A stretch of 64,000 bases of DNA, from the NCBI GenBank assembly GCA_037179335.1, contig JAKZHN010000003.1:1550001-1614000 (forward strand), given 5' to 3'. The translations under genes were made by a program, and so were the position numbers. The notes beneath the pieces are model-generated. The model saw only the letters and a list, made by a program, of their open reading frames with translations, made no database searches and was not told the DNA's origin. This document shows, piece after piece, positions 56,696 to 64,000 of this stretch. This DNA is from Cyclaneusma minus. Its lineage: Eukaryota > Ascomycota > Leotiomycetes > Marthamycetales > Marthamycetaceae. Position 1 is the stretch's first letter; the number at the start of each line of letters is the position of its first letter.

Positions 56696-58184
56696 TATTA
56701 AATACTATTTTCAAATTATTTTAAACCTTCAAAAAAACCAATTGAGCCTTGCTATTAAATTGTTTTTTCTTTTTATTATTATATTATTATTTGTATTTTT
56801 TAATATAAAAAAGGCCGCTTTTATTTTCATTTATAAAATTTAATATAATTAATTTATTATAGTAAAAATATATTTTTAAAATAAAAACTTCTAATATATT
56901 ATAAATATTATATTAAATAATTTTAAAAACAAAGCCAATATTATAATTAATAAAAGCCAGCAAGCTGTTATTTAAAATTAATTAAAAATAAAATATTTAG
57001 TTAATAATTTTAAACTTTGCTATTAAATTTATATTTCTTTTAATTAGCTAAATTAAAAAAATATGTAAAAAACTTTTTTGCAAATATACAAAAAAAAATT
57101 GAATAATTCTTAATTTTGCTATAAATTTATATATTTAAAAAATCGCCAATTATATATAAAAAACCAAAATTATTATTAAAATAGTATAAATAAAGCTTTT
57201 TATCCTTTATTATAAAATTATTTAAAATAGCCTTTTGCATATAGCTATATATTTTTTTTATATAAATTATATTATTATTAAAAATATTATTATTAATTAA
57301 AATAATTTTACTATAATTAAAAAAAGCATTATTATATAAAAAAACCCAAATTGAAAGCTTAAAAAACAGCCTATATTGTTTAATCTTTTAAGAAAAATAG
57401 CAAATAAAAAGCCCCAATATTTTATAATAATTATCAATTATTTAAAAATAGCAATAAAAACGATATTGGCATTTATTAATATCGCTGGGTATATTTTCTT
57501 TATAAAGATTTAAAATATAAAATTAGCAAATGCCCTTTTTGTCCTATAATTAAAAAAATATTTTAAAGTAGTTTTTTAAAACATATTATTAAATTAGCTA
57601 TAATTTTTAAAAAGAAAAACGCTTATCTAGCTACTATAAAAAGACAGTTGGCCGCAAATGCAGCTATAAATTCAAATTTTAATTCCGAAAAAAAAATACA
57701 AGCTATATTATTTAAAATTTTATTAATTACATTAATAAAATTTCTAAATTTAAATTAATTACCAATTTTAACACTATATTATATATAATTAACTTTTATT
57801 CACTTTTTAAAATTATAATGCTTTATATTTAAAAGGCTATTAAATATATATATATATATATATATATTAACTAAATTAATATTATTTTAATAAAACTTCA
57901 ATTGGGAAAATATTTTTTAAAAACGTTTTATATATTTCAAAATTTAATATTAATTTATTTTTAAATAAAAAAAAATAAAAAAAGTCTATTAGGCAATTTT
58001 AATAATTAAATTATATAATTTAAAAGTTTAATTAACTAAAAACTTATTTTAAAGGCTTTTATATAAAAAAAAACTATATATTATAAATTCTATAATCAAT
58101 TTAATTCTATTTGCGCTGGCAATTAAGTATATTAAAAATACTATAAGCATTTTAATTGCTTTAATTATTGAAATAATTAAATAT
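56696..58184. other. AT-rich, RIP-like sequence without readable features
   Basis: Very high AT content, frequent stops in all frames and TA-rich runs (for example at 57845-57868). No domain recognised; frames such as 56586-56843 are compositional. Confidence 0.5.
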
Positions 58185-58348
58185 TGAAATAAGCGCCTGG
58201 CGGTGCGAAAGCCACGGGCCATTCACAAGACCCACTCGTTATATAGGTAAGTGAAAGCCGCGCATATATAATATCGTTTTCTATAATTGTAAAATCCCCT
58301 TTCTTTTAATACTTTAAAAATAAAAAAATAAAATTTTATATTAAAGCT
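58185..58348. repeat. Left LTR-like copy, second AT-rich block
   Basis: The better-preserved copy; it begins near tgaaataagcgcctggcggt and contains cacaagacccactcgtt. Confidence 0.65.
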
Positions 58349-61300
58349 TTACAAATTATAATTTTTAATATAATAATTCGCATTTAATAATTCTTTTTTA
58401 AAAATCCAAAAATCAATAATAGCGTTATAAGAAATCTTTTACCGGCTAGCAATAAGCGCCAGGCCTAGCGAAATTTGTTCAATAAATTTAATAATAAATG
58501 CTAAAATTCAATTGAATAATAAATACAAGCTCAATTTAGCAATAAATGCAAATTTAATATATAGCGCTATAATTGCGCTATTTTTATTATTATTATTTAT
58601 TTTTAAAAAAAGATTCTCTCCTTTTTAAATTGATTTGCAATTTCTTTTATTAACATTGATTTTTTAATCAATACTCAATTAATTATTCATATTTTAATTA
58701 GCTATTAAATAAATTAAAATTCAAATATATTATAAAAAATATTACTTTTAATTTAAAATATACTGCGCCAATTTTTAGCTATAAAAATTAATATAATTAA
58801 TTTTAATCAATAAAAATATATTTAACGGGCTAGAATCTATAATACATTAAAAAGAATTATACGCCAAGATATTTATGAAAAAATTGCCAATTGAATTTTA
58901 AATACCAATGCCAATAAAAATGCCATTGCTATATAAACCTTTTATTTTAAATAAAATATAAAGAAAAAAACTAAATATATTGCAAATAATTAAAAGGCCT
59001 TATATATAATATATATTTATTTTAAGTTTATAAATAAATAAATCAATTGCTAGTTTTTAAAGTTTTGCAGTAAAACAAAATAAATTAGGCCGCAAATATA
59101 TTATTATTTTTAATATAATAATTAATAGCTATTTTCAAAAAATCAATAGCTTTAAATAAAAACCCAATATAATTATTAGAAAAGCTTGGATTAAATTTCT
59201 TACTTTTTATTGCAAATGTTTTTACTTAAATTTCAATTATACCGCTATTTATATTAAAAATATATTTTTCCGCAATTGTTTTTTATTTTTGCCTTTTAAA
59301 TACAATATTATAATAAATATATTAAACAATCTTTTTTTCAATATTTTAAAAAAATCGCTTTTATTAAATTTAATAAAACTGATTATATTGCTAATAGTAA
59401 ATTAAAGCAATTATTATATTAGCGCCAAGCCAGCAGCAATAATAATATTAGCGTATAATTTAAAAGTCGCAAAAAGCTTTTATATTTTTTTTGTAATAAT
59501 AAATCCTATAATATTTGCAAATGCCTATTTTTTATAACCATCTAAAATATTATTTAGGATATTTTAAAATTTAAAATTATTAAATTTGCTTTTTTTTTGA
59601 AACAAAAACCAAATATTGCAAATAGCGCAAATAATAAACAATTTATATTATCCAAAATTTTACCGCTGCTAGCAATATTTTCAAATCCAATTAAATTGCC
59701 AATTTTAAAACTGTATTATATATAATTAATTTTTTCTCGCTTTTTAAATATATATAATTCTGCTTTTAAAAAGCAAATATATATATATATTTAAATTAAA
59801 CTAGCACAATTATAATAAAAATAAATGAAAAATAATATAACTTAAAAATATATTTTATATTTTTAGCTTTAATATAAATTTGCTTTTGGGCAGGAAAATT
59901 TGCCAATAGAAATGTTTTAGCTTATGTTTTTTTATATATATTTTAAAAATCATTATTTAAACAGATTTATTTTTGAAATATTAATTTAAAAAAAGCTATA
60001 TATTATTAATTTTATAATTATTTTTTAACAATTAGCAAAAGCTTTTCAGCTTCAAAATAACGCCCAAATAGCGCTGCCAGCTGCCAAAAATGTTTTTATT
60101 GCAAACATACTAGAAAATCCAATTTTATTTAATTTGGCAAATATGCCAATTGCCACGGCGCAGAATATAATATATTAAATATAACGCCGGCTATAGCACA
60201 ATATAATATATTAAATATAATATTAATTACGATACAAAATAAACCAATTTTTAATACATTATAAAAGCCCCAATATAACATAATATTACGACTAATATTG
60301 AAATTTATTTTAAAGCTATTTTCAAAAACCAATTTAGATTTTTTTAAAAAACGCCAAATTTAAATTAAAATTAAAGCAATTTAAAAAGCAAATTGCAAAA
60401 AAACTTAATAGCAAATTATATAAAATAAATATATTTTATACTCTTAAAAATATACCTATTTTAACCCAGTAAAAATCAATTGTATTTATATTATTATTAC
60501 TTTTTGCAAAAAAAAATTAAAATCCCATTTTTATTTTTCAATTATAAAGATTGCAATATTGGCAAAATGCGAAAGCAAATTTTTGAAAAAATAGCTAATT
60601 ATAAATTAAAGCCGCTAAACTTGATTTATATTAATATAGCTGGTTTTTTCCTATCCAATTTATATAGAAATTAATAGCTTTTTAAAATTATTAATAATTA
60701 TATACACAAATTTTGGCCCTTTGCAATAAAGAATTATATAAATATATGTAATATTCTTTTTTATGAAAAACAAAATTAAAATTAACAAAAAGCTAAAAAG
60801 AATCCAATATAATCATACTAAAAAAACTAATTTAAAAAATCATGTTTTGAACTTTTGCAAATAATATTAAATTTAAAACTATTACTTTTTATTTATTTTG
60901 GCAAAATAAAATAATCAAAACAATTATTTAAATTTGTAAAGTCTATATTTAATTTATAGTAAATAATATTGGCCTTTTAATTAAACTTTAATTAAAAATC
61001 GCTATAGCTAAAATATATATTAAAAATTGGACCGAAACCGGATTCAAAATAAATAGCCAAATTATTAATTTTAATAAAATATACATTGGAATTTTTTTTA
61101 AAAAATAGTATCCATATTTAAAATTGCAAAATATAAATTTATATTAATTATAAAAAACTTTTTAAATATAGCGAAAACAACAAATTACTTTTGCAATTCT
61201 ATAAATATATTTTTATTAGCTATTATTTTAAAATTATAAAATAACATAAATTTTATTATTCAAATCTTAATAAAATAATATATAAAATAATTATAAAATA

Positions 61301-63577
61301 AAAGAAAATAAGTAAAAATAATATATTTAATTTAAAACTTTGCAATAATCCCTATAGCTTTTAAAAGATTTCCAATAAATTGCTTAATAAATATTATATT
61401 CATAAATTAACTTTTGCCAAGCAAAAGGCCAGAAAGCCAATGCCCAAGCAAATTTATTTTAAATTTAGACTAATAATTAAAATCACACTTAATATAGTAA
61501 TTCCTATTTTAAATTTTTTAAATTTTTATAAAAAATAAAATAATACTATTCTGCATTCCGAATTTATAATTCTGGCAATTCTACCAATTTTTACCCAATT
61601 CTGCAAAAGCCATAATATCAATTAAATTTCCAGCAAATAAAAATATTGATATAATTAATTTTTTTAGAATTATAAATAATGCTATAAAACTAAATAATAT
61701 TTATATTGCTATAATGTTTTTTTAGCATAATATTAATTTTTAAAATTAATAATGGCAAATACCCAAAACGCAATACTATTAAAACCAGAATCCGCAAATA
61801 AAACTATTTTTTTAAAAACTTTATAGCAATTATAGCAGCTAATAAAAATAAAACTAATTTATATAAATTTAAAACTGCTTTAGCTGCTATTAAAATAATT
61901 TATAGCGTTTTTATTCCGAAAAGTTACAAAAAAACTATTTTCAACCTTTTATATAAAAACCAATAGCAAAAGGCTATTATATATAAATTAATTTTCTTTT
62001 ACCAATAATATCTAAATTAAAATTGCTATAAATATCGTTTTTAATTTAATTTTTATAAAATAAACATTTACTATTAAAATTAATCCCAATAGCGGGATTA
62101 ATAAATTTAAAATTTGCTTTATAGCTAAAAATTTCAATCAAATTTAAAGCAAAACCTTTTTTATTTTTTTTTCTATAATTTAAACAAATATCTTTTGCAT
62201 GTTTTTTAGCTATTATAGCATAAAGAAATTTAAATACCATTATTTTAATATTAGCAACGCTTTTATCAAATTTATTTTTTGCAAGCTTTTTTATTTAGCT
62301 TTATTTAAAAATATTATAATTTAATTAGAATTTCTTTTAACTAAATAAAAATTTCTAAAAATTAAAATAAATTGTTTAAAATTACAATCTGCTATTTAAA
62401 TTTAAAATAATCCAATTGAAATTGAAACAAAATACCAGCGATTTTTATTTATTTATATATAAAATAACTAGTATATTTATTTTATTTTATTTTAATAATA
62501 TTATTGCTGCTATTAAAACAATTGCAAATTTAATTAATTTTATTTCCAATTCCTAAATTAAATTATTATTAAAAATTTAAAAAGCATTAAGAAAATTCTT
62601 AATATAAAAATAACTCGGAATAACAATTTCAAATTTATTTAAATCAATTAAAAGCAATATATTAAACATTTATATAAAACATTTGGATTTTCAATTAGGA
62701 AAAAACAATTATATTTAATATTTATAATAAATCATATTAATATAATAACATTAATTAAAAATAAGAAAAAGCTGATTAAATTAAATTTCTATTAATAGAA
62801 ATTTAGCAAATTTATATTTGCTATAATATTTATATAATTAAATATTTGCTTTCAAATTAGCAGGCTAATTTAATTTAGATTTAATTTTTACAAATACTAT
62901 AATATTAATTTAATATAATTGCTTTACTATTTTAAATTAATTGCAAATTGCAAAATTAAATACAAACCAAGGAAATTAAGCATTATTAAAAATTAATTTA
63001 AAATATTTAATAATACTTTTCATAAACTATTTTTCAATTATTAAAATGGTAGCATATTTATTGCAATATTGCTTAAAAAAGCGATATTATGATTAAATAA
63101 AAAATAAAAAAATATAGCTACATTAATTTGCAAAACCAAATATATTGCTGCAGCTGCCAATGCCAAGCAAAGCCAATAGCTTAAATAAATATTTAGAAAT
63201 ATAGGCTATAATAAACTAATTAATAAAATTTTATATTATATTAATATAAAACATAATAATTAAAAAACTATTGCTTTAATTAAAAGTTTTCAATTTTACA
63301 AAAGATTCAAATATATTAATATAGCCTATTAATTTATATATAAATAAATAAAAAGCAAGCAGCGGATTATTTATATATATATAAAAAATATAATTGCAAA
63401 TAGATTTATTAAGCTATTTTTAAAAATTTAATTTAAAAAATTTAAAAATATATTAAATATAAAAACCATTTTAAATAGAAAATTAAAAAAAAGCTATTCC
63501 AATATAGCTTTTAAAAAGCATTAAAATGAAAAAACCGCTAATTATATTTATAAATTGCTATAAAATTTTGAAAAAAA

Positions 63578-63756
63578 GAAAAAAAACTTTTGGCAATACA
63601 AAAATTACGGGCCATTTACAAAATCCATTCGTTAGGTAAATAAGCGAAAACTGCGCATATATAATACCATTTTCTATAATCGTAAAATCCTCTTTCCTTT
63701 TTAATACTTTAAAAATAAAAGGATCTCTACCCATGTTAAGATTTTATATTAAAGCC
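63578..63756. repeat. Right LTR-like copy, second AT-rich block
   Basis: RIP-altered copy: ggcaatacaaaaattacggg against ggcggtgcgaaagccacggg on the left. Confidence 0.65.
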
Positions 63757-64000
63757 AATAAAATTAATAAATACGCTATATAATAGGCCAATTTAAAAAC
63801 AGCCAAATAATAATTCCAGCTTTAAAATTATTTTTTATATTATAAAAAGTTTGCATATATAAGCCCCGCTAAAATTAAACATTTTTTTAACATAATTAAT
63901 ATTAAAAACAAAATTGTTTTTGTATTTATATTTTACTGCTATAAGAATTGTATAGCAAAAAAAAATAACCAATAAAATTTTTAAAATTTCTATTCTATAT
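63757..64000. other. AT-rich sequence to window end
   Basis: No feature recognised; composition matches the rest of the AT-rich block. Confidence 0.5.

Larger units (their letters stand above)
58185..63756. mobile_element. LTR-bounded element in the second AT-rich block
   Basis: A direct-repeat pair at about 58185-58348 and 63578-63756 with 5.4-kb spacing. Shared blocks are acgggccatt, gcgcatatataata, ttttctataat and taatactttaaaaataaaa; differences are mostly C-to-T/G-to-A. The exact ends and target duplication could not be fixed, and the right copy has an extra ~20 bp (ggatctctacccatgttaag). The interior is RIP-degraded; superfamily unassigned. Confidence 0.65.

Noticed and set aside
56000..64000. 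Regional centromere
   Set aside because: AT-rich RIP blocks can be centromeric, but sequence alone cannot show it; an LTR element explains most of it.

Overview
The window looks like a chromosome segment of a filamentous ascomycete (Pezizomycotina, perhaps a Dothideomycete). The evidence is short GT-AG introns of about 53-180 nt, fungal gene families (Dal5-type transporter, Sfp/NpgA-type phosphopantetheinyl transferase, GPI2/PIG-C, F-box-like expansions), and a sharp split between gene-bearing DNA of normal composition and extremely AT-rich blocks. The blocks carry the signature of repeat-induced point mutation (RIP): C-to-T and G-to-A differences between LTR copies, and stop codons throughout a recognisable reverse transcriptase.

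Layout. 1-25 kb is ordinary genic DNA. It holds a GH105 unsaturated rhamnogalacturonyl hydrolase (cut by the window edge) divergent from a Dal5-like MFS transporter; a protein built from ~19-aa VSF repeats; a frameshifted SnoaL/NTF2-like gene; a gene-poor stretch with local duplications; a PI-PLC-X protein with a propeller-like N-terminus; a secreted or membrane protein of unknown function; GPI2 (first committed step of GPI-anchor synthesis); a phosphopantetheinyl transferase (activates PKS/NRPS carrier domains); and a surface protein with eleven ~29-aa Ser/Thr repeats (called gene A).

25.3-42.6 kb is a paralogue of gene A (gene B) split in two by a 16.3-kb nested retrotransposon block. The outer element has 151-bp LTRs and a TACCC target duplication, and looks Copia-type on the minus strand. 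Two further LTR elements lie inside it: a 7.45-kb Gypsy element (204-bp LTRs, target duplication CTTGC/TTTGC) and a 5.81-kb element (211/210-bp LTRs, target duplication ATTAT). All are heavily mutated by RIP.

42.6-47 kb is a junk-rich junction: an aspartic-protease-like gene lacking its N-lobe, abutting gene B head to head; a palindrome cluster also seen at 10.3 kb; an LTR-like and gag-like relic; and the tail of an F-box-like gene. 48-55.7 kb holds three related F-box-like genes, one with a single in-frame stop. From about 55.9 kb to the end is a second RIP-degraded block, with a GC-rich island, a hairpin repeat cluster and one more LTR pair about 5.4 kb apart.

The functional gene sets are independent housekeeping or accessory functions. 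The one plausible co-regulated pair is GH105 plus transporter (pectin side-chain use). The most distinctive content is the nested retroelement block that splits a surface-protein gene whose intact repeat-rich paralogue lies next door, followed by a rapidly decaying family of two-headed F-box-like genes. All boundaries and alignments were worked out by eye.
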